Assembly: GCF_024139115.2 (NCBI RefSeq)
Contig: NC_085140.1
Coordinates: 161,598,452 to 161,662,451 of the forward strand
Origin: Armigeres subalbatus
Taxonomy: Eukaryota; Arthropoda; Insecta; Diptera; Culicidae
Length of the DNA stretch: 64,000 bases
Direction of reading: 5' to 3'
Shown here: in pieces, positions 1-11,409 of the stretch
Layout of the letters: each line of letters starts with the position of its first letter
How positions within the stretch are numbered: position 1 is the first letter of the stretch
The notes under the pieces: model-generated
What the model saw: the letters and a program-made list of their open reading frames with translations, nothing else
Told to the model about the DNA's origin: nothing
Database searches by the model: none
Made by a program: the position numbers and the translations under genes

Positions 1-77
1 ATGGAACATTCAGATGTTATTTATGGATCGTTTTTCATTTTTTTATGGATTGTTTTTCCACATTGAACGGTGCAAAG

Positions 78-293
78 TAGGTTGTTGTTTCAGTAAGCTT
101 GCTCGCGTTTTCGGGAGCACACCACTTGTTATGGATGCGGCACACAACTGTCATTTTTGTTGATTTAGCTTTGCTGCGTCGCAGCATGCGTGAAACAATG
201 AAAATGACAGTTGTGCATTGCTTCCGTATCGAGTGGTGTGCCCCCGAAAACGCGAGCGCTTTGAAACTTGGATTCCCTAAGGAGTTATCTTAA
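78..293. mobile_element. Fold-back MITE, copy 1 (degenerate ends)
   Basis: The two halves are near reverse complements: CTCGCGTTTTCGGG near 100 pairs with CCCCGAAAACGCGAG near 243-256, and CTGTCATTTT pairs with AAAATGACAG around the centre. The 3' end reads CTTAA, so a TTAA target site is possible. The same core occurs at 13301-13535, which shows this is a mobile family. There is no coding capacity; apparent reading frames follow from the palindrome. Confidence 0.75.
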
Positions 294-788
294 CCACCTG
301 AAGTTTGTATGGCGAAAGACATCTAACGCGGGTTTTCTCAATAGAAGGAACTTTTCACGAAAAACTATTTGGTACTAGGTTTGTAGGAAGGTGTCCCCTA
401 TTACGCCTACCAAATATTTTTTTTTTTCGATTGAGGTGCTTATTTTCGAAACGTTAAACCTCAGATGCCTTTCGCCATACTGATTTCCGAAAGTTAACTC
501 CTAGTGTGCCGCTGTAAGCACGCTCAAAGCAGGCGATTTATTGATCATAAATCGTATCAGATGTCCTTCTACCTTATAATTGAGGATATCCAACAACAAA
601 TGTACGAATGAATTGATATGAATTATTTTTCGGTTTTCATTCTATGAACAAAATATCAAAAGTCAGTCGAAAAGGCGCTTGGTGCGGTTTCGCTGTATCC
701 CGGCCATAAATCGGAAACAGTTTTACATATCTGTGGATGTTATTATTTTCTTACTATTTTTTAGTTTGTTATATCATAATATGCGTTA

Positions 789-1001
789 AAGATATTGATT
801 TGGAAAATGTATTGGAGGTAACCACTTTCCCTTCGATGGGACTCGAACCCATGACCCATGGGTTCGAGTCCCATCGAAGGGAAAGTGGTTACCTCCAATA
901 CATTTTCCAAATCAATATCTTCCACATAACGTACATATCCACATATGAGTTTTCATAACATTGTAAATTAACGTCCAAGTCGGGTGGTTTAATCCCCGGA
1001 A
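789..1001 (-). repeat. tRNA-like repeat with perfect 65-bp inverted repeat
   Basis: Positions 789-853 and 857-921 are perfect reverse complements around a 3-nt spacer. Each arm contains GGTTCGAGTCCC, which matches the Pol III B-box/T-arm consensus. The adjoining TTTACAATG and CCACCCGACTTGGAC blocks (967-1001, read on minus) recur in the same order in the related copy at 46134-46275. That copy is not palindromic, so the palindrome is specific to this locus. It cannot fold as a normal tRNA. Confidence 0.7.
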
Positions 1002-4000
1002 ATAGGCAATTACCTTTGATTGAACTATTTTTTAGTTCCAACAGCTACTATCGAAACAATTCTACACATCCGATTGAAAATAAAGTTGAACCTGTTAAAC
1101 TTTTGTCAAGTCAATTAAAATCCACTGAGTTGTTTACTTCACTTGTCTAATCCGTACTAAGCAATACTTTCCTTGCCGGTCATGATATCAAAATCCATGA
1201 AAAGTTTAAAATCCTATCTGCCACTCACAGTCAATGCTGAACCGGTTGAAACTTCGGTCGTATCTGCTGGTGAACAACACAGCAAGGGGAAATTTTCCGG
1301 CTCATCTCAATTTGGTGAAAGATTGAAATCTTAAATTCTTATTTACAACTTATCACCTACTTTCCGTGCTGAATTCCACCACCCGTTCCATCGCCATCCA
1401 CGGAAATAACCCGCGCAGTAGGACAGTTGTTTATTCTACACACCGTTTTGGTTTGGCTGAAGTTTTGTGGGTGGTATTATAGCCGCTATGTCTAACGAGT
1501 GAAATTTGGAATTGTTTGCGCCAGCACTTTACCGTCCCGAAGAATAGCAGCGCCCGTTTTGCCATCAGACCGACGAATCTCATTTGTCGAACGTGTCGAT
1601 GGAAATTTAAGCCATGTTCCGGTGAAAGACACGACAACGGACTAGGACGTCATCGGTGTTCATTGTGATTACCTGAATTTCGAAAACCCGCTTGGGGAAA
1701 TCAGGGTAATATACTCTTTAAAGTGTAATTATTCGTATGAGCATTTTCTCCTCATATGACAATCAAGAAACATAGCTGAATTAGTAGCAGAAAAAATTAT
1801 TATTTATGAATGCATACACGTTTCTAAAAGTACCTACATGATTTTTTTGTGAGTGTTGAATCCAGGCTTGGCATTTACTCGCACAATGAGCTCAATGAGC
1901 AAAAAAAAGTTCATCAAAAATGAGCAACCAGACATCACGGTTATGATCAAAACATAAAAAAAGATGCTCTTCGTTGCGGGAAAAATGAGGAGCGGCGCTC
2001 TTTGAGAGAAGCCGTTTGTCTCAATGTGCCTCTTTGATGAGCATCATTTTTGTTGTTCTTTCCAACTGAACGAACAGAGGAATGAAAGCACACTTCACAC
2101 ACACCATCGCTACCCGCACAACAGCTTCACAAATTCGCACCTGTATGAGACCAGCATGAGAATAGCGAACGTGTATAGCATCCATTAGCGGGTAGAAATT
2201 AATACCATTATATTACATTAATTATTTACTGCTTCTAAGTAACAGGCAGCTTGATGTAGGCAATTCTACATTTATCTGACTAGCTATTAGAATTTGATTT
2301 GCAAAGAGATTATTGACGAAATTATCTAATGTAAAAAAGGAAGCGATCCCTTGATCTCCTTTTATAGGAAAGAAGTAGTGGCATAAAGGCACCAAGCCAA
2401 AATATTGTGTAAACGCGTAAATACGCATGACAACCAAAATCCGCATAAAAAACAAGCCTTATACTAAACCGTATGAAAAGCGACTCTAGTGTATATCGTT
2501 TCGATCGATTAATACAAGATTTGTTTGACTGCTTGAATTTCGAATGAAAATTGTTAAGCTCTTTTAAGGGAATGTCTTCATTAGCATAAATCAAGTTTAG
2601 TGATATTCCATTTACAACAACGTGTAGAAATTAAATGAAACAGTCCTAAACTCGCCTTATGTCAGTGATTGAATTGTTTTCTAAACAAACACGATTAATG
2701 CAATAACCTACTGGCTACCGTTAGATTAGCCAACTAATTATCATAAAGTTATTCGCCACCACCAATTCCGTCCTTCGAAAAGAGACTCAAAGATACTCAA
2801 TGAGCAACATTTTCCTAACCTCATTGAGTCAAATCATTCAGTTATTATTGAAAAATGTATTTATTTCGGAGCTACCCGAAAAAGAGTGAAACGTAAAAGT
2901 ACAAAAGAAAAGAGCAAAGATTCTTGTGACGAGAGCAGTGAGCATTTTTTTCTTCTCCTGATTCGCTCTGAGGAGCATTCCATCCCTGGTTGAATCAGAA
3001 ACAAAGCGCATGGAGGCGCATGGTTAAAAGTAACGTCGCAAAAGCGTTTCATTCCTCAACATTGTTAAATAATTCATCTAAATGTGTTTTTCACAATTAA
3101 CTGTCTGACAATTTTCAATTTTCTGACAAGCGGTTTTTCTCTGAGGAGCGTTCTTGGGATTTTCCCCTAGCTGTTTTCCTCGCTGATTAGCTGATATGGC
3201 ATCTTTCCGGAAAACATCCCATCTCAAAATTTTAATCCGATTATACATTAATCATCCCATTCCAAATTCCTGCGCTGGAAATGATGAACCCGACAGGCTT
3301 TTTGTATACTATTGCTAATATATTGATCGATGAAAGGAATCCAATTATGCGAATGGATAATGTTTACCCTGCTGGCCAGGGCTGACCAACAGAAGTTTTT
3401 ATAGGAGAAAAATGCATGGGGGATGTGCAGGTACCGAATCCTCCCAATAAGTTAGTGTTGATTTTTATTAGTTTTTACAAATAAAAGTTATTTCAGGGAA
3501 GGATCTCATGCTCTTTAATCATTGACTGCAATAATTTGGCCAACACTTTCTTTAAACAAATGATTTACGTTTATTTCTGAATTTAAAATGCAGAAAAATA
3601 GTCAATACAAAAATACATTTGTATTTTCTGATTTATACAGTTTTTAATAAGTTTTCGATGATTTTCTACTGAAAAGGTTTTCCTTTGCCAGCAAAGACCT
3701 CTTTAAGGAACAGTTCCCAGCTACGCCAATGTCACATGTGCGGTGGTCACTTTGTGGGTGCTCCGTTCGTTTTGGGTCAGTATAAAATTTATGTGACAGA
3801 ATCGGATCGCAGCACTGATTTGTCGTCAATGTCGTTCGACCGCCGGCGGAGCCAGCTTGAAACACGGTACGGGTCATTATCGTGAGGTCCGGCCGGGTGT
3901 GGATGGAAATCGATTTCGAACCACTCGTCCATCCGGTTTCAATTCGTTCCACTGGGAATGGGGGAAATTTTCCGGCTAACCGAACTGGAAAACCCCACCG

Positions 4001-5640
4001 GCCAATGGCCACTTGAGATTGAACTGGACTGCGGTGGCTTGGGACGCAACCAACGGCCGTTGCCGAATGCGATGCCACACTATACTGATGGAATCAAAAT
4101 TTGAGGCTATTAATCGAAACCACAGGCGGAGTGGGAAGCCACCAACAATGTTGGGTTCAGTATTAAGTGAGACGATCGAGCGCATAAATGGAATGTGACG
4201 TATGCGAAGGATGGGTTATGGTAGGTGAACCGTTTAGTCATAAATCATTCTTGAATCCGTGGCTGTTTCCATGGTTGAATGTTGGAAAATCGGATATAAA
4301 CAGATTGAACGGAGAATTGATACGTGATAAGATTTGGCGATTGTTTCTTTCCTTAGCTCCTTCCCTGTTCGTTGAAGGTTCATTATAAATCAGTATCGTA
4401 TTTCAAGGGCAGTGTCTTACTTCGTTACGATTTGTGACATTGAATAAAAGATAATCCAATTCATATGGGTCAATCAAGTATTGCCAAATCCGAACTGTAC
4501 GGTCTTCTCATGTTCATGGCCAAGCCATACAAGATTACAACCTGTCAGTAGACCTTTGTGTACGAGAAAAAAAAGTAATTTATGTCCAATATGAACTTGG
4601 TAAAGTCGTTTAGAAGTATGAATGCGTTAACAGTAGTTAAAATTGTATTGCTGTTGTTTAGCCAAAATTCAAGAAAAAGTTCCGTAGAACCATATTGTTT
4701 CTCATTTAAAGCTCGCAATCTGGAAACTGTCCCAATACAGCCATCCTCGTCATATCATGTCTCTAAAAGCACCCGCTCATTTCCACCTGTTTTCTAACCC
4801 AAAAGTAATTATAAACCACTTAGGGTCCCATTAAAACAACATGACATCGCAGGGCACGGGTTTTCATCTCATAAAAATCCTGTTAAACCTATTCTACCTG
4901 TATCCTTCTGTCAAAAACACTCCTAACCAGTTCCCATTTGTAGCGAACTTCCAAACCACTACATGCACCATTTAAGCTGGACAACCCTAAAGCCGGGCGA
5001 AAAACCAGCTGTAATTAATTATTATTTAGCCGTGAACTCGTTTGACACGATCAGCACCAGTCGAAGCTTTAAAAAGTACCTTCACCGGTCGTCACCATCA
5101 CGTGCAAACAACAACCAACAGCACGGGCCATCATCGGAACATTGGGAAGAAACGAACCGTGGAAGAGAATGGCCATCATCGCCCTAAATTCAATTTCAAC
5201 ACGAGAACAAATCATTGGCTGTTACGAGGCGTTTTTGCGGTGCGGTATGCTTTTCTCCATTAGCAATAATTACTTTCTCTGCTGACCGACCAGGCGACAC
5301 GGCGAAGGAAGACGACCGACTTTTCCGCGCCACCAATTCCGATGGTGATGTGCGTACAAGAAGGACGGGATTTTGGAAAGCTACACCCACAAAAAAACTA
5401 TGGCGACGATTGAATGTGAGAGTCATCGGACCCAAATCGGGAGCAAACAAGCCACCTTCGGCGGTAAGGACGAATAATGATGTAATTAGTTCTTTTTATG
5501 GTTCGAGGAAAAGAGATTTGTGGCGATTCTTGCCCTTTTTATTCGATTTATATATACTTGGAAAAAAAAAATGATAGACCGATTATTTTTGCCTTTTTCG
5601 TAAACATAGGCTATTGGATCACTTCAAAAACGAAATATTG
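1002..5640. other. No recognisable gene (AT-rich, GC-richer island at 3.7-4.2 kb)
   Basis: I recognise no protein family here. Around 1.86-2.1 kb and 2.8-3.05 kb there are degenerate runs with the words AATGAGC and TGAGGAGC, probably old repeat sequence. Positions 3700-4200 and 5000-5480 are GC-richer with open frames on both strands that look like no known domain. They could be unique intronic or regulatory islands, or unannotated exons. Confidence 0.4.
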
Positions 5641-5649
5641 ACAAGAGGC

Positions 5650-6000
5650 CAGGAGACTCATAGTGCCATTCAATCAAACCAGATCGACGAACTGAGGTGA
5701 GGCCGTTTGAGCGTCTCGTACTGAACTCGGCTCATAAAGTGGTCAATCGTTAGTGTTTGCTGATTTTTCAAATATCGTGTCGAAAGTCTAATGTTTCTGT
5801 TGCTTGAAAGAATATTCGGGGTAACTGCAGTGCCATAGTCAAGTTTTTCACCGACTCCATGAAGGAGTATGTTTACAGTCTCGCGTTTCAGTCTTAGAAG
5901 TTGGGATAGCCTGTACGACACCAAGTTGGGTTGCCAGGCACTATACAGTTGGCTATTCCTTCAATCGTCAACATAAAAATAGTTGGTAGGGGAATGCGTA
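5650..6000 (-). pseudogene. BEL/Pao-like retrotransposon protease remnant
   Basis: The minus strand encodes a stretch containing LVSYRLSQLLRLKRETVNI followed by a GVG motif. This resembles the segment just after the aspartic-protease active site of BEL/Pao Pol polyproteins. The active-site DSG region upstream is not readable in one frame and stops interrupt the flanks. The gag-like segment at 7250-7860 lies upstream on the same strand, as expected for one element, with about 1.25 kb of MITE and other sequence between. It is inactive. The family is inferred from motif pattern only. Confidence 0.6.
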
Positions 6001-6178
6001 CTGAGTGATTGTCGGTTCATTTAAATTTGAGACCGTTTGTATCGAAACCGTTGATTTGGTCTTGGAGCTTAATGCTGGCTGCTGGATTGGCCTTGCGTTA
6101 GATTAGAACCCTATCTGGGAACTTTCGCCAAAGCGCCCAGTCAACATTTTGATACGTATAGCTTTTGATATAAGTTAT

Positions 6179-6399
6179 TAGGGGAACTGCTCCTTGAATT
6201 CATACCATGTACCCAAATCAATACCATTCGAAAACAAAGAATTGGTGCGCTATTTGTTTTGTTTCTCATTTTTGTGATTTTTTTCAGCAGTGAGCACGTC
6301 GGAAAACAACAAAACACGACACAAATTGAGCCTAAATTGCCTGTTTTGTGAATGTTATTGATATAGGAGCATGTTATTAATAATGGAACAGATACCCTA
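6179..6399. mobile_element. MITE, TAGGGGAACTG family, copy 1
   Basis: The termini are TAGGGGAACTGCTCC and, inverted, GGAACAGATACCCTA, with a possible TA target duplication. The interior (TTGTTTTGTTTCTCATTTTTGTG, broken by one or two changes, then CAGTGAGCA) recurs in the same order at 22774-22967. Two copies with matching ends and interior support a mobile family. No coding sequence. Confidence 0.6.
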
Positions 6400-6554
6400 T
6401 ATACAAACAAGATAACTTGTATATAATGCACTGAATCGCTATATACCTACTAAAGTGGAGGGCATATACGTACTAAACAACGACTTTCCTGAGTTTTCGT
6501 AAGCATTATTACGATCTAGTAATTATGAAAAAGAAAAAAAAATGTAAACAGCTA

Positions 6555-6645
6555 TTGTCTCGAACATTTGACCTCTGGATCTAGAGGCTATTACTCTACC
6601 ATTGTGCTATACAGCAACTGTTGAAAAGCAGCATCTTTTTGACAA
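6555..6645 (-). other. Degenerate tRNA-like sequence
   Basis: On the minus strand TAGCACAATGGTAGAG resembles a Pol III A box. A CCTCT/AGAGG anticodon-like stem and TGTTCGAGAC, a B-box-like sequence, follow. The anticodon loop has the wrong size and the acceptor stem pairs poorly. It is more likely a tRNA pseudogene or SINE head than a working tRNA. Confidence 0.3.
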
Positions 6646-7249
6646 TCATCCATGTTGTTGTACTTACAAATGTTGCTTGAATCGTATATGGAAACTATTT
6701 GTAACTGGTCCGATAATGTACAAACGATTCCGCAGCATTCCTAACGATTCTCTCTACATATAAACGATGGTGGAATGTCAATATCAGTGATGTTTTATTT
6801 TGCCGTGATTTCCTCAAAATTATTTTCAATTGGTTAAAGTTAAGTTGTCATATTGAATGATTGGCATTGGTACGAAGTACAAATCGGCAGCATTCATGGA
6901 AAGGAACCCAATCACAGCATTTATAAAATGGAATTTATTGACATTGGATAGAGTGAAGTAAGTAAAAACGAAATTTATGTTATCCCTCAGATACAGTGGG
7001 CTTTGACCAACGCGTAGCAGTTAGATACTCTATACGTACAACGCACATAAGTATACGATTTTCAAGACAACTCGTAGATATTGTTTATATCGTTTTACGA
7101 TTTTTGTTACACAATCGTAAATATTCTTCACGCAGATACGATAGTAAACATATTTGGGCTATCTTTATAACTAAACATATATGAGTGTGATAGAAAAATG
7201 CAATATATGCGATTCAATATACTTTCATATACGATCTGTGGTTGACTGG
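6646..7249. other. No recognisable feature
   Basis: AT-rich sequence between the BEL/Pao protease and gag remnants. The short open frames show no domain. It may be insertion sequence inside the old element. Confidence 0.4.
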
Positions 7250-7860
7250 GGCGTTTACTAGGAAGCTGGAAGGTTGGCTCTCCTAAATACTGAAAAATTT
7301 TGATGTGCCATTGGAAGTCGTGTACAGTTGAATGAAGAAAAGAAGCGATCTCGTTCTTCTTGCAAGGGACGTCAAGTAAGTCCTGTAGGTGGAGCTTCTT
7401 GAACAGGTACCAGTTGGCATAGCGATTGATTACTGCCTGCCACGCCAGTGGATAGATGGCGGCACTAATGGAAATGGTCTGAGTAGCTTCTCCCTTAATT
7501 GCAGCACGTAAATAAGTACTAGAATATCTTAATCGAAAGAAGGTCTCGAATGTCCTGGGTCATACTGGGCATGTGTCGAAGAAAGGTCTGCCACTGCATA
7601 TAATCACCATCTTACTCCCGTGTGAAGATTGTTGGTAACTCCAAACCAGACAAAGTTGACACAGCGTGAATAGCGGATTTATTAGGGACAATAGCTCGCA
7701 AAATAAGAAGAGGCGGCAGATGAAGTTTGGCTTTTATCTTTGCTAGTTTTCTCCAAGTCCTCCAAAGCTGTCCGCGAAGACTCGAGCGATTACCACAAAA
7801 GGTCCATGTTCCAGGTTCCAAGCGTATAAGGACCTCATTCGTTGAAATTCTTTCCAAACG
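7250..7860 (-). pseudogene. BEL/Pao-like retrotransposon gag remnant
   Basis: Minus-strand translation in changing frames gives LSGLELPTIF, then GDYMQWQTFLRHM, then AWQAVINRYANWYLFKKLHL, then a segment ending YLGEPT. The order LP-x-F-x-GDYxxWxxF, AWxxLxxRYxN, HLxxL, LGxP is characteristic of BEL/Pao Gag proteins. At least one stop and two frame changes break it. It reads towards the protease remnant at 5650-6000, consistent with the 5' end of one element. No LTRs are visible. Confidence 0.55.
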
Positions 7861-7939
7861 GCTCAGGCCGCACAGACTGCATACTTAACATCTAGCATTA
7901 CACAACATCCAATGGACCCAGGGAGAAATTTTCGCATTA

Positions 7940-8038
7940 CGAAAAGTTTTCTCCTTACAAGGGCAGGAATCAAATTCACGTTCCACGACACGCAAATGCA
8001 CTTAGCCAACTGACGCTACTACCCGCACGGCCACGATG
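7940..8038 (-). mobile_element. tRNA-derived SINE-like repeat, copy 1
   Basis: Read on minus, GCCGTGCGGGTAGTAGCG and then TTTGATTCCTGCCC resemble tRNA A and B boxes, followed by a shared tail AAGGAGAAA. The same order with about 70-75% apparent identity occurs at 45660-45780, also on minus. Two dispersed copies argue for a tRNA-derived SINE rather than a tRNA gene. No target duplication was found. Confidence 0.55.
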
Positions 8039-8546
8039 CAAATTGTCCAAGCTCCAGAAGACATTTTTTCCGAGTTGCGAGGCACAAATTGACTTGATTT
8101 CGAGAAGATTTTTCTTCCGTTTAGAATTCAAATCTTCCGCGTTTCGAGAAGACCACGATCCACATTGAAATTATTTGAACTTCTGAGTTTCGCAGAACAA
8201 ACTGTCCAAGTACGGAAAAGCAAACCATCCGAATTCTGAACCCTAGTATTATTTTGGTTTTATACAGGTGTTACCAATAACACTCTTTAAGAATGAATTA
8301 TGATCTTCAAGAGCGTTATAAAACTTGAAATGTTACTTGGGAAATGAAATTTTTCGAGAGAAGAATTTCCGCCTCGTTTCGATAAGGAAAGTTCCACGTT
8401 CCAAGAAGACCACGAAGTAACGAAGTGTAATTTGTCCGTGTTCCACGCGTTCAATTGTCTTTTTGTTTGACCTCAATCAAACTACAAGCAACAGTCGGAA
8501 TACCGTGCGGCCTGCCCAACCTTTTCAAGCCACGGGCCAATTTTCA
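8039..8546. other. Degenerate low-complexity spacer
   Basis: There are loose repeats of words such as TCGAGAAGA, TTCCAAGAAGACCACGA and AATTGTCC, suggesting an eroded tandem repeat. No coding or RNA feature is recognised. Confidence 0.35.
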
Positions 8547-8561
8547 GAAAAACCACTTGCT

Positions 8562-11128
8562 TTATTTATTTATTACCAGACTAAGGCTGGAGTGGCCTGT
8601 GCAATACAAAAAAGTCTTCTCCATTCAGCTCGGTCCATGGCTGCACTTCGCCAACGGAGGGTCTGCAAATCGTCCTCCACCTGATCGATCCACCTTGCCC
8701 GCTGTGCACCTCGCCTTCTTGTTCCCGTCGGATCGTTGTCGAGAACCATTTTCACCGGATTACTGTCCAACATTCTGGCTACATGCACGGCCCACCGCAG
8801 TCTTCCGATTTTCGCGGTGTGAACGATGAATAGTTCTCCCAACAGGTGATGCAACTCGTGGTTCATTCACCTCCTCCACGTACCGACCGCCATCTGCACC
8901 CCACCATAGATGGTACGCAGCACTTCCTTTTGAAAACTACTAGTGCGCGTTGGCCCTTCACGAGCATCGTCCAGGTCTCGTGTCCGTAGAGAACTACCGG
9001 TCTAATAAGCGTTTTGTTGATAGTCAGTTTGGTACGGCGGCGAAATCTATTCGATCGGAGCGTTTTGCACAGTCCAAAGTACGTACGATTTCCTGTCATT
9101 ATGCGTCTCCGAATTTCTCTGCTAGTATCTTTATCGGCGGTCACCAGTGAGCCCAAGTACACGAATTCTTCAACCACCTCGATTTCGTCACCACCGATAG
9201 AAACTCTCTTGAGCCTCTTACTATCATGTACTTCGTCTTCGATGCGTTGATGACTAGTTCAATCCGTTTAGCTTCGCTTTTCATTCTGATGTAGGCTTCC
9301 TCCATCTTCTCAAATTTACGTGACATGATATCAATGTCGTCGGCGAAACCAAATAACTGGACGGAATTCGTGAAAATCGTACCACTCGTGTCACTTCCTT
9401 CCCTTCGTATTACTCCCTCCAAAGCGATGTTCAACAGCAGACACGAAAGACCATCACCTTGCCGTAACCCTCTGCGCGTTTCGAAGGGACTCGAGAATGC
9501 CCTTGAAACTCGAACTACGCACATCACCCGATCCATCGTCGCCTTGATCAACCGTGTCAGTTTATCCGGAAATCCCTTTTCGTGCATTAGCTGCCATAGC
9601 GTTTGTATCATATGCGGCTTTGAAGTCGATAAATAGATGATGTGTGGGCACGTTGTATTCGCGGCATTTCTGCAATACCTGACGTACGGCGAACACCTGT
9701 GGTAGAGCGTTCACCCATAAATCCCACCTAGTACTGCCCCACGAACTGTCTTGCAATTGGTGTTAGTCGGCGGCATAACATTTGGGAGAGTACCTTGTAG
9801 GCGGCGTTCAGCAATGTGATTGCGCGGTAGTTGTTACAATCCAGCTTATCGCCCTTTTTGTAGATGGGACACACGACACCTTCCATGGACTCCTGCGGCA
9901 GAACCTCATCCTCCCAAACCTTGGCAATCACCCAGTGCAGCGCTCTTGCCAGTGCTTCACCCCCGTGCTTAAATAGCTCTCCTGGTAGTTGGTCAACCCC
10001 AGGGGCTTTGTTGTTCTTCAGCCGGCCAATCTCCTCTTGGGTTTCCTGGAGATCCGGAGCCGGCAAAATTATGTACAACGTGCGTTCTCCTAGGTTCATT
10101 ACCATACCGCCACCGTTGTCTACCATATCGCCATTCAGGTGCTCTTAGTAGTGCTGCCGCCACCTTTGGATCACCTCACGCTCGTTTTCAAGAAGGTTCC
10201 CATTTATGTCGTGGCACGTGGCCCTTACGTGAACGGTTCAACTTCTCATAGAACTTTCGTGCGTTATTAGCGCGGTACAGTTCCTCCGTCTCTTCACGGT
10301 CCCGATCTTCCTGCTGGCGCTTTTTCCTCCGAAAAATCGAGTTTCGTCTGTTCCGTGCCCGTTTGTATCGTGCCTCATTCGCCCTCGTGCGGTGTTGCAG
10401 CAATCTCGCCCATGCTGCCCATGCTTCTTCTCCTCAACTTACAGCTCACATTCGCCGTAATACCAGCCGTTTCTCTGATCCGGGGGCACCGTGCCTAGTG
10501 CAGCGGTTGCGGTGCTGCCAATGGCGGATCGAATATCCCTCCAGCCATCTTCAAGAGACGCTGCGCCTAGCTGCTCTTCCGTTGGGAGTCCCACTTCCAG
10601 CTGCTGCACGTAGCCTTGTAGCCGCCAAATGTTTAGCCGCGGCGGACGACTCCGACGCGTGTTGTACGGATTCAATTTTCGCACTGCGTTAAGTGCGTAC
10701 GTTCGTGATATCTGAGAAGAATTTACCGTCGATTAGAACCTGGTCGATTTGGTTTTACGTTACTTGATTAGGTGATTTCCATGTGGCCTTGTGGATATTC
10801 TTGCAGGGGAAAGAAAGTTCTTCGGACTACCATTCCGCGGGATTCTGCAAAGTGTATGCATCGTTGGCCGCTGTCGTTCGATACGATATGCAGACTATCC
10901 GGTCCGATGACCGGTCTATACATTTCCTCCCTTCCTACCTGAGCGTGCATGTCACCGATGACGATTTTGACGTCCAGCAGAGGGCGTCCATCGTATGTCT
11001 GCTCCAGCTGTGCATAGAACGTTTCTTTCTCGGCATCGGGTCCCCTTCGTGTGGGCAGTGCACGTTGATGATGCTATAGTTGAAGAATCGGCCATTTATC
11101 CTCAGCTTGCACATCCTTGCGTTGATTG
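8562..11128 (-). mobile_element. 5'-truncated RTE-like non-LTR retrotransposon
   Basis: A 2,567-bp minus-strand insertion lies between exact 15-bp copies of GAAAAACCACTTGCT (8547-8561 and 11129-11143), a clear target-site duplication. It begins inside the AP-endonuclease (NARMCKLRINGRF near 11.1 kb). It continues through an endonuclease-RT linker rich in R/K/E (10188-10690) and the reverse transcriptase (9140-10126; LRQGD and FADDID, the latter near 9347), then the C-terminal IGRLRW-HVARM region (8573-9177). It ends in a TAAATAAATAA-type tail next to the duplication. Several frameshifts split the ORF, so it is dead although FADD is intact. The clade is inferred from these motifs (RTE/JAM1-like). 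Confidence 0.85.
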
Positions 11129-11274
11129 GAAAAACCACTTGCTGGCTGACCATAAAATATTCAGTTACATATTTTTTGTACATTTTCAGAATATCCGAAG
11201 TGAAATAATATTTTTTTAAAGAATGGCGATTAGTTTTTTGTGCTTATTTTCTTTTTATGCATTAAGACATAGAA

Positions 11275-11328
11275 CTAAGAGGCGAACCAGCCAAAGGCTG
11301 ATTAAAAGACAAACAAAAAACAAAAAAG
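11275..11328 (+). mobile_element. Very short 5'-truncated retroposon tail
   Basis: This 54-bp insert lies between exact GACATAGAA repeats (11266-11274 and 11329-11337). It contains GGCGAACCAGCC-AAAGGCTG and then an A-rich tail. The same hairpin-like 3' motif (GGTGAACCGG-TCTAGGGCCG) and tail appear in the insert at 41756-41813. It looks like the extreme 3' end of a LINE or SINE copied with severe 5' truncation. Confidence 0.6.
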
Positions 11329-11409
11329 GACATAGAATTTTTTGGCTTCCTTCCAATATTTGATTGAATTTCGCATGCAGATAATGAAGATTAAGAATTA
11401 CTTTCTACT

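Noticed and set aside
3644..4078. 144-codon minus-strand frame
   Set aside because: No recognisable domain and equally open frames on the other strand; not enough to call a gene.
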